From NCBI RefSeq assembly GCF_000686025.1, contig NZ_JMLQ01000012.1, positions 1 through 64,000 of the forward strand: a DNA stretch of 64,000 nucleotides. Reading direction: 5' to 3'. The notes beneath the pieces were generated by a model. The model saw only the letters and a list, made by a program, of their open reading frames with translations, had not been told where the DNA came from and searched no databases. The position numbers and the translations under genes were made by a program. Of this stretch, positions 36,281-44,384 are shown in pieces. How positions within the stretch are numbered: the first letter of the stretch is position 1; each line of letters starts with the position of its first letter. The DNA is from Rhodococcus sp. UNC23MFCrub1.1. GTDB lineage: Bacteria; Actinomycetota; Actinomycetes; Mycobacteriales; Mycobacteriaceae.

Positions 36281-37696
36281 TCACAGTTGTCGTTCACGAT
36301 GCGACCCTGTGGTCGAGGGCTGCCCGATCGCGAGATGCGCGGCGTGCAGTGCCGCCATCACCACCGTCTCGTGCGGGCCGACCGAGGGGATGCTCGGGAA
36401 CATCGACGAGTCCATCACGTGGAGGCCGTCGATTCCGTGCACGGCGCAGTGGTCGTCGACCACGGAGAGCGGATCGGTGCCCATGCGGGCACTGCAGCAC
36501 ATGTGCGCCGACGTTCCGAGCCTGTCCACCAAGCGCTCCGAGCGAGCACTCTCGACCACGCCGAGCGACGACGCGAGCGTTCGAGCGAGGGTGACGCCGT
36601 CCAGCAGTCCAGCTCTGTCTCGTTGTGAAGTGAGGTAGCGGTATTCGATCCGCGGCGCGGCGAAAGGGTCGGCCGACACCGGCGAGATGCGTCCGCGCGA
36701 ATCGGGTCGCATGAGAGCAACACCCAGCACCGGATTCATCGGCGGCAGCCCGGGTATCAGCTGGTCGAAAGATGCTGTGTAAGGGCGGATCTCCACATCG
36801 CCGACGTGCAGGACGACGTCGAGAGCGCGGGTTCGTACCTCGGACGGAGGTCGAAGCGGAACGTACGGCACCGTCACCTCCGGGTGATCACGAAACCCCA
36901 CTCCCACGCCGGGCAGCGCATGGTGCACGTCCACGCCCACGCTTCTGAGCAGTGCAGGGTCGCCGATGCCTGAATGCATCAGAAGCAGTGGTGTTCTCAC
37001 CGCGCCCGCGGTCAGGATGATCGTGTCCGCCCGGAGGACGAAGTCCCCGTCGTCGTCGATGCCCGTGACGCCGACCGCGCGTGTCCCCTCGAGAACTACC
37101 CGCGCGACACGGGTGCGCGGTCGCACGTCGACGAGATGGCGTACCGGCGCCAGATACGCGTGTGCCGTGGTGACGCGGTAACCGTCCCGAACATTCGAGG
37201 GCACGGCCATCCAGGCATCGGTGCCTCTTTCGGCTCGGCTGACGCACGAGAACCCGGCCGACGAGCATGCCCGGGCGAAGGCTCGGCCGATCTCCGAGTC
37301 GATACTCGCCGTGGGCACCATGTGCCGCTCGACGTCGTCGTAACGGCTCCGGACAGCGGGCCAGGACCATGTCGTCCGCGGCCAGGCGTCGAAGTCGGCA
37401 GAGGGGGCGCGGAGAAAGTACGCACCGTTGACGGCGCCGCTTCCCCCGAGGACTCGGCCTCTGGCCATGAATCCTGTCCGGCCGGCGGAGAGCTCGACCT
37501 CGAACGTGTCCACCCGCTCCGATCGGGGCCCGATAGGCAGCTGCGTCGCAGAGCGCAGATCCTCGGCGTCGATGTCGGACTTTCCGGCTTCGAGAAGTGC
37601 GACGGTGGCCCCCGCCGCAGCGACTGTCGCTGCGACAACGCATCCCGCACTACCGCCCCCGACGACGACGACGTCGAACGAGTCACCGGTGGTCAC
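36281..37696 (-). CDS. mftG: Mycofactocin-associated GMC oxidoreductase MftG
   Basis: The 471-residue flavoprotein has the FAD motif VVVVGGGSAGCVVAATVAAAGATVALLEAG, RGRVLGGSGAVNGAYFLRAP, a second GMC signature GAVRTPLLLMHSGIGDPALL, and the C-terminal FMDSSMFPSIPSVGPHETVVMAALHAA-type block (here VMDSSMFP). It belongs to the choline/glucose dehydrogenase family; MftG is linked to reoxidation of mycofactocinol and transfer of electrons to respiration. GTG 37696 overlaps the mftE stop (GTGA). It is the last gene of the mft operon here, shorter than average GMC enzymes but with complete domains. Confidence 0.9.
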   Translation of the reverse strand: MTTGDSFDVVVVGGGSAGCVVAATVAAAGATVALLEAGKSDIDAEDLRSATQLPIGPRSERVDTFEVELSAGRTGFMARGRVLGGSGAVNGAYFLRAPSADFDAWPRTTWSWPAVRSRYDDVERHMVPTASIDSEIGRAFARACSSAGFSCVSRAERGTDAWMAVPSNVRDGYRVTTAHAYLAPVRHLVDVRPRTRVARVVLEGTRAVGVTGIDDDGDFVLRADTIILTAGAVRTPLLLMHSGIGDPALLRSVGVDVHHALPGVGVGFRDHPEVTVPYVPLRPPSEVRTRALDVVLHVGDVEIRPYTASFDQLIPGLPPMNPVLGVALMRPDSRGRISPVSADPFAAPRIEYRYLTSQRDRAGLLDGVTLARTLASSLGVVESARSERLVDRLGTSAHMCCSARMGTDPLSVVDDHCAVHGIDGLHVMDSSMFPSIPSVGPHETVVMAALHAAHLAIGQPSTTGSHRERQL

Positions 37697-38394
37697 AGTC
37701 GGCCGTGCGTGTCGGGAGCCCACGATCGAACGGCTGCGGCGAGGGAGTCCCCCATGGATGCCACGAGCGAAGCGCCCTCGGCGGCGCTCGCACCCCGAGG
37801 GTCGCCCAGAACACCGTTGCTGGTGATCGCGCTCATCCCCAGGGTGCGTAGGCGCGGAAGCAACGAGGCGATCGGGGCGGTGATTCCCACCTCCACAGCA
37901 GACTCGTCCACCAGGTTCGGTGCGAGATGCATCATGAGGGACGTTTCCGTACGACCGGCGTGGGCATCGCCGCCGGCGACCGCGCAGGGAAACCATGCGA
38001 CATCTCGGCCCTCGTATCGCAGGAGACCGACCGCGGAGACGAGGGACGACAGGTTGCCACCGTGGCCATTGACGAACACCACTCGATCGGCCCATCGGCA
38101 GATGGATCGGCCGTACTCGACGAGGACAGCGGTCAGTGCTTCGGCTCCGAGAGAGACCGTGCCGGCGAAGCCCTCATGTTCGCCGCTGGCCCCATAGGCC
38201 AGGGCAGGGGCGAGAAAGGCGTCATCGAGAGACCCCGCGACTGCTGCGGCGACGCGGGTGTCGGTGTCCAAGGGGAGATGCGGGCCGTGTTGCTCCAGCG
38301 ACCCCACCGGCACCGCCACCAACCGAGCCCCGACTGTCTCGCGCGAGCGCATCGCTCCCAGGTTCGAGGACTGAGCGGGCCTCGACGACGACAC
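37693..38394 (-). CDS. mftE: Mycofactocin precursor peptidase MftE
   Basis: This 233-residue creatininase-family metallopeptidase removes the leader from cyclised MftA to liberate the AHDP core. LVAVPVGSLEQHGPHLPLDTDTRVA holds the first metal ligands (E, H, D), VVFVNGHGGN the next, and GGDAHAGRTETSLMMHLAP the last histidine and glutamate. GTG 38394 is taken as start because GTAGGG lies about 11 bases upstream and the N-terminus is then of normal length. It begins 17 bp after mftD and overlaps mftG by 4 bp. Confidence 0.91.
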   Translation of the reverse strand: MSSSRPAQSSNLGAMRSRETVGARLVAVPVGSLEQHGPHLPLDTDTRVAAAVAGSLDDAFLAPALAYGASGEHEGFAGTVSLGAEALTAVLVEYGRSICRWADRVVFVNGHGGNLSSLVSAVGLLRYEGRDVAWFPCAVAGGDAHAGRTETSLMMHLAPNLVDESAVEVGITAPIASLLPRLRTLGMSAITSNGVLGDPRGASAAEGASLVASMGDSLAAAVRSWAPDTHGRL

Positions 38395-38411
38395 GCTGAA
38401 CCGCCCTACCG

Positions 38412-39668
38412 TCAGGACGACCGACGTGCGGAGGTCAGCACGGTGGTGGCAGCATCGGACACTGTCGGCGAGGGCACGCTCTCGCCCAGCCGGCGAGTGA
38501 ACCCGTCCGGAACGACGATGTCCTGCGGGGTCAGGTCGTGGATCGAACTCTTGCCCATGCCGAGCAGCGCGCTGTCTGTGCCCATACGCAGTACATCCAG
38601 AACGTTCTCCACACCGGCCTGCCCGTTCGCGGCGAGCCCCCACAGATAGGCGCGGCCGATCATCACTGCGCGGGCACCGAGGGCGACGGCTTTGACGACA
38701 TCGCTGCCGCGGCGGATTCCGCCGTCGAGTAGTACCTCGATCTCGTCGCCCACGGCCTCGGCGACGGCGGGCAGCATACGGATGGTGGCCGGTGTGCCGT
38801 CGAGGTTGTTGCCGCCGTGGTTGGAGACGGAGATGGCGGAGAAACCGGCGTCGACGGCTCGGTGGGCGTCGTCGATGCGGGAGATGCCCTTGAGCATGAA
38901 CGGGCCGTCCCACTGCGCACGGAGCCAGGCGATGTCGTCCCAGGACGGCGGTGGAGTCTGCTGCCACATGCCGTACGCGCCGAAGAACGTGGGTAGCTGA
39001 GGTGCGCCGGCGGGCAGGATGTTCGGCGTCGTCAGGTCTGGCACTCTGCCGGTTCGTGCGAACTTGTACAGCCAGGCGGGACGGAGAATGCCCTCGGGTG
39101 CGAACTTGACCATGGCCGCGAGATTCATCTTCTCCGGAATGGCGGGGCTGCCCCAGTCGCGCCCGTAGGAGAACGACCAGTCGAGGGTGAGGATCATCCC
39201 CACCGCCCCGGCAGCTTTCGCCCGTTCCATGCGGGCGACCATCTCATCGCGGGTGCCGAGCCAGTAGACCTGGAAGAGTGTCTGCGGGTTGGCCGCCGCC
39301 ACGTCCTCGACCGACTTCGATGCGAACGAGGACAGGCCGATGGCGGTGCCACGTGCCGCCGCCGCACGAGCCACGGCAACCTCACCGTCGGGGTCGACCG
39401 CCTGAACTCCCGTCGGCGAGATGATGACGGGCATGGAGATGTGCTGCCCCATCACCGTTGTCGACTGATCACGCTCGTGACAATGTCCGGCGACACTGGG
39501 TGCGAATCCGAGTTCGCCGAAGGCCGCGAGATTGTCGTCGTAGGTCGTGCCACGTTCGGAGCCGGCGATCAGTGCGGAGTACACCGATGCCGGGAGTCGC
39601 TTCTTCGCTCGTCTCTGAGCTTCGGCGACAGTCTCCATCCAGGCGGGTCGTGACCAGGGGGTGCGCAT
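38412..39668 (-). CDS. mftD: Mycofactocin maturation FMN oxidoreductase MftD
   Basis: The 418-residue protein is a glycolate-oxidase/lactate-dehydrogenase-type FMN enzyme. MftD oxidatively deaminates AHDP to pre-mycofactocin, giving the redox-active alpha-keto amide. Landmarks are PVIISPTGVQAVDPDGEVAVARAAA, FQVYWLGTRDEMVARMERAKAAGAVGMILTLDW, the catalytic-site SVSNHGGNNLDGTPATI, and LLDGGIRRGSDVVKAVALGARAVMIGRAYLWGLA. ATG 39668 has GAAGGA upstream and lies 4 bp after mftC. All expected family regions are complete. Confidence 0.94.
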   Translation of the reverse strand: MRTPWSRPAWMETVAEAQRRAKKRLPASVYSALIAGSERGTTYDDNLAAFGELGFAPSVAGHCHERDQSTTVMGQHISMPVIISPTGVQAVDPDGEVAVARAAAARGTAIGLSSFASKSVEDVAAANPQTLFQVYWLGTRDEMVARMERAKAAGAVGMILTLDWSFSYGRDWGSPAIPEKMNLAAMVKFAPEGILRPAWLYKFARTGRVPDLTTPNILPAGAPQLPTFFGAYGMWQQTPPPSWDDIAWLRAQWDGPFMLKGISRIDDAHRAVDAGFSAISVSNHGGNNLDGTPATIRMLPAVAEAVGDEIEVLLDGGIRRGSDVVKAVALGARAVMIGRAYLWGLAANGQAGVENVLDVLRMGTDSALLGMGKSSIHDLTPQDIVVPDGFTRRLGESVPSPTVSDAATTVLTSARRSS

Positions 39669-39672
39669 GGTG

Positions 39673-40983
39673 TCAGTCCTTCTCTCGGGGCATTCCCGCA
39701 AGGGGGCTCTCGTCACACAGTTTCGATGCCGGCGGCCGGCCTCCGGCCTTCCCGAGGGCCGGCCGGCCTCCGGCCTCCACGAGGGCGGGTGCGCCGTCGC
39801 GGCGGGTGAGCAGCGTCAAGGGGATCGACGCTTTCGGGGTGGAACGCTTGCCGGTGCGGGAGTGGTCGACACTCGACTTCGGCACGGTGCCGCGGTCGGC
39901 GGCGAGGGCAGATTCGCCGTAACCCTGCACGCATTCGGGGTCGGGGCCGTCCATGGGAAGGCCGGTGAAGAACTTCGCGGCCATGCATCCGCCGCGGCAG
40001 GCGTCGAAGTGCGCGCACTTCGTGCACGCGCCGGACGTCTGCGGTGAGCGCAGTTCCTGGAACAGTTCCGAGGTCTGCCAGACGGCCTGGAAGCCGCCCA
40101 TGGTGGGGGTGGCGTCGCGGACGATATTGCCGGCGAGGAACTGTTCGTGAATGGCGAAGGGGCAGGCATAGACGTCGCCGATCGGGTCGATCAGGCACAC
40201 CACTCGTCCTGCGCCGCACAGATTCAGACCCGGTAGGGCGTCGCCGAAGGCGGAGAGGTGGAAGAACGAGTCGCCGGTGAGCACACCCTCGCCGTTGGCG
40301 ACGAGCCAATCGTAGAGCTCGCGCTGCTGTCCCGCGGTGGGATGCAGGTCGTCCCACACGTCCGCGCCGCGACCGGACGGACGCAGGCGGGTGATGCGCA
40401 GGGTGGCGTCGTAGGCGTCGGCGAGGGCCTTGAACTCGTCGAGCTGAGAGACATTGTGCCGGGTGACGACGACGGAGATCTTCGCATCGCGGAACCCGGC
40501 GTCTTTCAGGTTCTTCAGGGCGCGGACGGCCATGTCGAACGAGCCGGGGCCGCGGACGGCGTCGTTGACCTCGGCGGTGGCGCCGTCGATGGAGATCTGC
40601 ACGTCGACGTAGTCGGACGCGGCGAGCCTGGCGGCGACCTTCTCGTCGATCTTGACGCCGTTGGTGGAGAACTTGACGCCCACCTGGTGGGCGGTGGCGT
40701 AGTCGACGAGCTCCCAGAAGTCCGATCGCACAGTCGGTTCGCCGCCGCCGATGTTGACGTAGAACACCTGCATCTTCTGCAGTTCGTCGATGATCGACTT
40801 GCACTGCTCGGTCGACAGCTCCCTCGGGTCGCGCCGCCCGGAGGAGGACAGGCAGTGCACGCAGGAGAGATTGCAGGCGTAGGTGAGCTCCCAGGTCAGG
40901 CAGATGGGGGCGTCGAGGCCGAGTTCGAACTGGTCGACCAGGCGGCCGACCGGTTGCTCGGGGCGGGCGAGGGTGGAGGTCAT
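39673..40983 (-). CDS. mftC: Mycofactocin radical SAM maturase MftC
   Basis: A 436-residue radical-SAM/SPASM enzyme that decarboxylates and cyclises the C-terminal Val-Tyr of MftA. The SAM cluster cysteines are C37, C41 and C44 (YACNLSCVHC). IGGGEPTVRSDF, VQISIDGATAEVNDAVRG and the SPASM cysteines (NLCGAGRVVC and CTKCAHFDACRGGC) are intact. The tail after about residue 385 is longer than usual and includes a 9-residue tandem repeat (VEAGGRPAL, GKAGGRPPA) encoded by a 27-bp DNA repeat. ATG 40983 overlaps the mftB stop by 4 bp. Confidence 0.95.
   Translation of the reverse strand: MTSTLARPEQPVGRLVDQFELGLDAPICLTWELTYACNLSCVHCLSSSGRRDPRELSTEQCKSIIDELQKMQVFYVNIGGGEPTVRSDFWELVDYATAHQVGVKFSTNGVKIDEKVAARLAASDYVDVQISIDGATAEVNDAVRGPGSFDMAVRALKNLKDAGFRDAKISVVVTRHNVSQLDEFKALADAYDATLRITRLRPSGRGADVWDDLHPTAGQQRELYDWLVANGEGVLTGDSFFHLSAFGDALPGLNLCGAGRVVCLIDPIGDVYACPFAIHEQFLAGNIVRDATPTMGGFQAVWQTSELFQELRSPQTSGACTKCAHFDACRGGCMAAKFFTGLPMDGPDPECVQGYGESALAADRGTVPKSSVDHSRTGKRSTPKASIPLTLLTRRDGAPALVEAGGRPALGKAGGRPPASKLCDESPLAGMPREKD
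39734..39787. repeat. 27-bp tandem repeat inside the 3' end of mftC
   Basis: Two 27-bp units (39734-39760, 39761-39787) share GGCCGGCCTCCGGCCT. The period is a multiple of three, so the reading frame is kept, and the repeat codes for most of the extra C-terminal tail of MftC. Confidence 0.75.
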
Positions 40984-41294
40984 GCCGGGCCTTCCTTCAC
41001 GGGAGTGGGAACGATCATCGTCGAGTCCGCGAGAGCGGCGAGTGCCTGCGCGTAGCGCGGTATCGCCAATTCCTCGATTCCCATGGCCGACATCGCGGAT
41101 CGTGCATCCGGATGCGACGACAGCGAGGTGACCAGTGACACGATGACGGCGTTCTTGAGGAACGAGAGCTTGCGGGTCCCGAAGTGATACAGCAACGCCC
41201 CGAACGGTTCCGGGCGCAACGCGACCTGAGGATTGAGCTGCCACGCCAGGGCCAGGTCCACCGTTCGGGGCGATGCAGCGAGCACGTCGGTCAC
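40980..41294 (-). CDS. mftB: Mycofactocin peptide chaperone MftB
   Basis: The 104-residue protein is a RiPP recognition element of the PqqD type. It binds the MftA precursor and presents it to MftC. The region LNPQVALRPEPFGALLYHFGTRKLSFLKN is the characteristic RRE beta-hairpin segment. The GTG start at 41294 lies 7 bp after the mftA stop, and the end overlaps mftC (ATGA). The C-terminal 20 residues (TMIVPTPVKEGPA) are low complexity. Confidence 0.92.
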   Translation of the reverse strand: MTDVLAASPRTVDLALAWQLNPQVALRPEPFGALLYHFGTRKLSFLKNAVIVSLVTSLSSHPDARSAMSAMGIEELAIPRYAQALAALADSTMIVPTPVKEGPA

Positions 41295-41301
41295 GGCCGA
41301 C

Positions 41302-41412
41302 TCAGTAGACGCCGCACATACCGTCGATGGAGACTTCCTCCACCAACGACTCCTGGACCAACGGTTCCTGCTGCGACGTGTCTGTCGTCTCGGTGGGATC
41401 GCTGTGAGTCAT
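41302..41412 (-). CDS. mftA: Mycofactocin precursor peptide MftA
   Basis: A 36-residue precursor, too small for many gene finders. It starts MTHSDPTETTDTSQQEP and ends in the hallmark EEVSIDGMCGVY, followed directly by TGA. The terminal Val-Tyr pair is what MftC and MftE convert to the 3-amino-5-(4-hydroxybenzyl)-dimethylpyrrolidinone core, and the acidic leader is bound by MftB. A strong ribosome binding site (GGAGG) is 8 bases upstream. It heads the mftABCDEG operon and is divergent from mftM. Confidence 0.97.
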   Translation of the reverse strand: MTHSDPTETTDTSQQEPLVQESLVEEVSIDGMCGVY

Positions 41413-41463
41413 GACGTACCTCCGGTCTCGGGTTTCTCGAACGCGCATTCTCGTGTGAGGTGC

Positions 41464-41473
41464 GTGAATTCAC
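41464..41473. promoter_or_regulatory. 10-bp palindrome in the mftA promoter region
   Basis: GTGAATTCAC is a perfect palindrome 52 bp upstream of the mftA start. It could be a repressor half of the promoter, but ten bases is short and no second copy was noticed. Confidence 0.35.
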
Positions 41474-41538
41474 TGTAGGACCGAGAGAGGTTCAGGTGTC
41501 CGATGTTCCTCTGTGACAGGCCTGTTGGCGCCCGAGGA

Positions 41539-41555
41539 CTGCCCGATCGGGCAGG
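41539..41555. promoter_or_regulatory. Shared palindromic operator, mftA/mftM copy
   Basis: CTGCCCGATCGGGCAGG, whose first 16 bases are a perfect palindrome, lies in the divergent mftA-mftM intergenic region. The identical 17 bases are at 45655-45671 ahead of the iron-type alcohol dehydrogenase. Since a terminator makes no sense between divergent genes, a common regulator site is the simplest reading. Confidence 0.7.
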
Positions 41556-41629
41556 TGCGGAACCGGCCGTCACGTTGCGGCGTTCGGCCCTAGGATCGAT
41601 GCTGTCCCCGACAGATGTGGGAGAGGCCT

Positions 41630-42463
41630 GTGACCGCGACACTCCAACCATTCGATTCCCTCGCACCGTGTGCGCCCGGTGTATGGAGGCACGGCAACGT
41701 GACCGTCACCCGTTCCGACGATCGGATCGCCGGTGACATCCATATCGGGCGCAGCGGAGGCGTGCTGGAGGTGCGACACTCCCTGACCGCGGACCGTCTG
41801 AGCGATGCGCTGGTCGGAGAAGTCACCGACCGAGTGACAACCGCCGGCTCGAGCAGATCGGAGTTCGAAGCGATCATGGTCGGCCTCGTGCGGTCCACCG
41901 TCCCCGGTGCGGTCGCAGCGTGGGCCACGTACTATCGTAATTCTTTGGCAGAGTTGACATCCGGTACGTCCGCCTTTGCGCCGATTCATGCCTGCGCTGA
42001 CGATCTGGTCGACGGCGACAGCGTGCTCGACCTCGGTTCGTGCTTCGGGTTCTTCCCCCTGCGGCTCGCTTCTCGCGGCGTGAACGTGATCGCCACCGAT
42101 CTTCACGAGGGAACCGTGCGTCTGCTCGACGCCATGAGTACTGCACTGGGCCTCGACGTCGCCACCCTGGTGTGCGATGCCGCCTCCGTGCCTGTGCCCG
42201 ACGGTCACGTCGACACCGTGACGGCGTTGCACCTCCTCGAACACGTCGACGTGAGATCGGGTGACGCGATCGTGCAGGAGGCGCTGCGCGTCGCACGCCG
42301 GCGAGTGGTGATCGCGGTGCCGTTCGAAGAGGAAGCCGAACGCTGTCACGGCCATGTCCGTACCTTCGATCTCGCCGCACTGGCATCCGCGGTCTCGCGC
42401 AGTGGCGCGCCCTTCGACGTGTTCGAGCACCACGGTGGCTGGGCCGTGCTCGACGCACGCTAG
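41630..42463 (+). CDS. mftM: Mycofactocin oligosaccharide methyltransferase MftM
   Basis: This SAM-dependent methyltransferase (277 residues) fits MftM, which methylates a glucose of the oligoglucosyl chain of mycofactocin. Motif I is SVLDLGSCFGFFPLRLASRGVNVIATDLHEG, with VTALHLLEHVD in the motif IV position. The preceding PGAVAAWATYYRNSLAELTSG is typical of the family. GTG 41630 follows GGGAGAGG; ATG 41615 is possible. It is divergent from mftA and converges on the response regulator, overlapping it by 4 bp at the stops. The neighbourhood strongly supports the assignment. Confidence 0.84.
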   Translation: MTATLQPFDSLAPCAPGVWRHGNVTVTRSDDRIAGDIHIGRSGGVLEVRHSLTADRLSDALVGEVTDRVTTAGSSRSEFEAIMVGLVRSTVPGAVAAWATYYRNSLAELTSGTSAFAPIHACADDLVDGDSVLDLGSCFGFFPLRLASRGVNVIATDLHEGTVRLLDAMSTALGLDVATLVCDAASVPVPDGHVDTVTALHLLEHVDVRSGDAIVQEALRVARRRVVIAVPFEEEAERCHGHVRTFDLAALASAVSRSGAPFDVFEHHGGWAVLDAR

Positions 42464-43095
42464 ATCAAGCCGCCCTTGCTCGCAGCGTAGACGGCCTCTG
42501 CACGGCGACTGACGCCCAATTTGCGCATGATATTGCTGACGTGGAACTTGACTGTGGTGGCCGAGATGAACAGTTCGGTACCGATCCTGGTGTTGGACAT
42601 GCCGTTCGCGAGCAGGCGCAGGACTTCGAGTTCGCGCTCGGTCAGTCTCCCGTCGGGTTCACCTCCTCGGTTCAGTGACCGCACCACGGCGGATGCACTG
42701 CGGGCGTCGAACGCGGACTCGCCGCGAGACACTGCACGGATGGCTCGCACGAGTTCGGTGGTGTCGACATCCTTGACCACGTAGCCGCGTGCGCCCGCAT
42801 GAACGGCTTCGACGACGAGTCGTTCGTCGAGGAATGTGGTGAGCACGAGCAGGCCCATGGACGGATGCGACTTCGACAATTTCTTGCACAGGGTCAGACC
42901 CTCGTAATCCGAACTGGCGGAGAGCTTGAGATCCATCAGAACCACGTCAGGGGTGAGGTGAGCCGCCGTCGTGGTGGCTTCGTCGAGTGATGCCGCCTCG
43001 CCGACGATTCTCAGGTCGGGCTCACGTTCGAGGACGGAACGCAGACCCTGGCGCAGGATCGCGTGGTCGTCGACGAGAAGGATGGAGGTCATCAT
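42460..43095 (-). CDS. NarL-family response regulator
   Basis: A 211-residue regulator with a receiver domain (phosphoacceptor D55 in VVLMDLKLS, VDDH at the start, KDVD switch lysine region) and a C-terminal LuxR helix-turn-helix (LTERELEVLRLLANGMSNTRIGTELFISATTVKFHVSNIMRKLGV). It overlaps the histidine-kinase gene, its likely partner. Equivalent two-component pairs next to mycofactocin-dependent alcohol dehydrogenases in mycobacteria activate those dehydrogenase genes. The palindromes at 41539 and 45655, and an inverted repeat upstream of the methanol dehydrogenase, are candidate sites. Confidence 0.88.
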   Translation of the reverse strand: MMTSILLVDDHAILRQGLRSVLEREPDLRIVGEAASLDEATTTAAHLTPDVVLMDLKLSASSDYEGLTLCKKLSKSHPSMGLLVLTTFLDERLVVEAVHAGARGYVVKDVDTTELVRAIRAVSRGESAFDARSASAVVRSLNRGGEPDGRLTERELEVLRLLANGMSNTRIGTELFISATTVKFHVSNIMRKLGVSRRAEAVYAASKGGLI

Positions 43096-44384
43096 GCTCC
43101 GATCGGAATCGTTGCGGCGATGCGTATCCCGCCCAGGCGCGAACGTCTGACGTCGAAGGTGCCGTCGAACTCTCGTACGCGCGCCGCCATGTTCACGAGA
43201 CCGCGGTGTGAGCCGCCGAGGTCGTTGGTCTCCGCGAGTCGCATCACGACGCGGAGATCGCGGGGATCGCCGTCGCCGTCGTCGTCGACTGTCAGCAACA
43301 CCGAGTGGTCGCGATACGTGAGGCGGAGTGCCGCGCGGGAGGCGTTCGAATGCACCGCCGAATTGAACAACGCTTCACCGGCGATACGAAGGACCGCGTG
43401 CTCGAGGTCGCTCGACAACTCGACAGCGTTACCGACGGTGTTCACTTTGACCTGCAATTCGTCCGGCATGTGCACGACAGCGAGTTGATCGAGCATCTCC
43501 GGGAGTGTGGACCGATCAGAGTCACCCGCGTGGTTCAGCGCGTAGATCGCTGATCGCAATTGTTCGACTGCACGCTTGGTCAGGTCTTTCGCCAGATCGA
43601 GGCGATCTCGGCGTTCCGCGTCGGGGATCTCGCTGCGGCACACCTCGATCTGCATACCGGCGGACAGCACTGCCTGGGTGACACTGTCGTGTAGTTCACG
43701 GGCGATGCGGTGCCGCTCCTCGTCCACTACCTGGTGGCGCTGGACCGCGCCGAGCTGTCGCTGCGTGGTCTCCAGTTCAGCGTTACGCACCGCGAGGTCC
43801 GCCGCGGTGCGGCGGGCATTCTGGAACAGGGCCGAGTTCTGCAGCGCCACCGCAGTTTGCGAGGCGAGGATGCTCAGGACGGCCCCGTCGGTGGCATCGA
43901 GAGTCCGATGCTCACCGGTCCACGCGGCGAACGCCCCCACAGCGCCGCCCACCGAATCGATGGGGACGAACGCGTAGTGGGGTTCTATGACAATGCCACC
44001 CTGCACCCGCGCTCGGCGGATGTCGTCGAGGCACTTGACCACGTCGTCGGGCAGGGGAGGGCCCTCGACGTCGCCCACGAGAAACGGTGTCGCGTCGGGG
44101 CCCAGGACCAGGCGGCGAGGGCCGGCGTCCGGAAGTGCGCCGTCCGTGAGGGCGAAGACGACCCAGCGGGCGCCGAGGTGCGCGCGAGCGGCCTCGGCCA
44201 CTGCACAGATCAGGGTCTCGGGCCCCTCGACCGTGCGGACGAGTGCACGCGACACCAGATCGAGGGCGTGGAAGATCCGTTCGGCCCGTTCGGCGGCTCC
44301 CCGGTATTGCGGGTAGTAGGTGCTCTTCGACGATCGCAGGCCGGTGAGGCGGGACAGGTCCGTCACCGGTTCGCGCTGAGTCAC
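43092..44384 (-). CDS. GAF-domain sensor histidine kinase
   Basis: The 430-residue kinase has no membrane segment, so it should sense an intracellular signal. A GAF-like domain spans about 35-190, a coiled-coil linker 190-220, and a HisKA_3 dimerisation domain holds the phospho-histidine near H232 (DEERHRIARELHDSVTQ). The HATPase part retains HAVLRIAGEALFNSAVHSNAS, DDDGDGD and DLGGSHRGLVNMAARV. GTG 44384 overlaps the alcohol dehydrogenase stop (GTGA). It likely phosphorylates the regulator encoded downstream, linking alcohol or aldehyde sensing to the local dehydrogenases. Confidence 0.89.
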   Translation of the reverse strand: MTQREPVTDLSRLTGLRSSKSTYYPQYRGAAERAERIFHALDLVSRALVRTVEGPETLICAVAEAARAHLGARWVVFALTDGALPDAGPRRLVLGPDATPFLVGDVEGPPLPDDVVKCLDDIRRARVQGGIVIEPHYAFVPIDSVGGAVGAFAAWTGEHRTLDATDGAVLSILASQTAVALQNSALFQNARRTAADLAVRNAELETTQRQLGAVQRHQVVDEERHRIARELHDSVTQAVLSAGMQIEVCRSEIPDAERRDRLDLAKDLTKRAVEQLRSAIYALNHAGDSDRSTLPEMLDQLAVVHMPDELQVKVNTVGNAVELSSDLEHAVLRIAGEALFNSAVHSNASRAALRLTYRDHSVLLTVDDDGDGDPRDLRVVMRLAETNDLGGSHRGLVNMAARVREFDGTFDVRRSRLGGIRIAATIPIGA

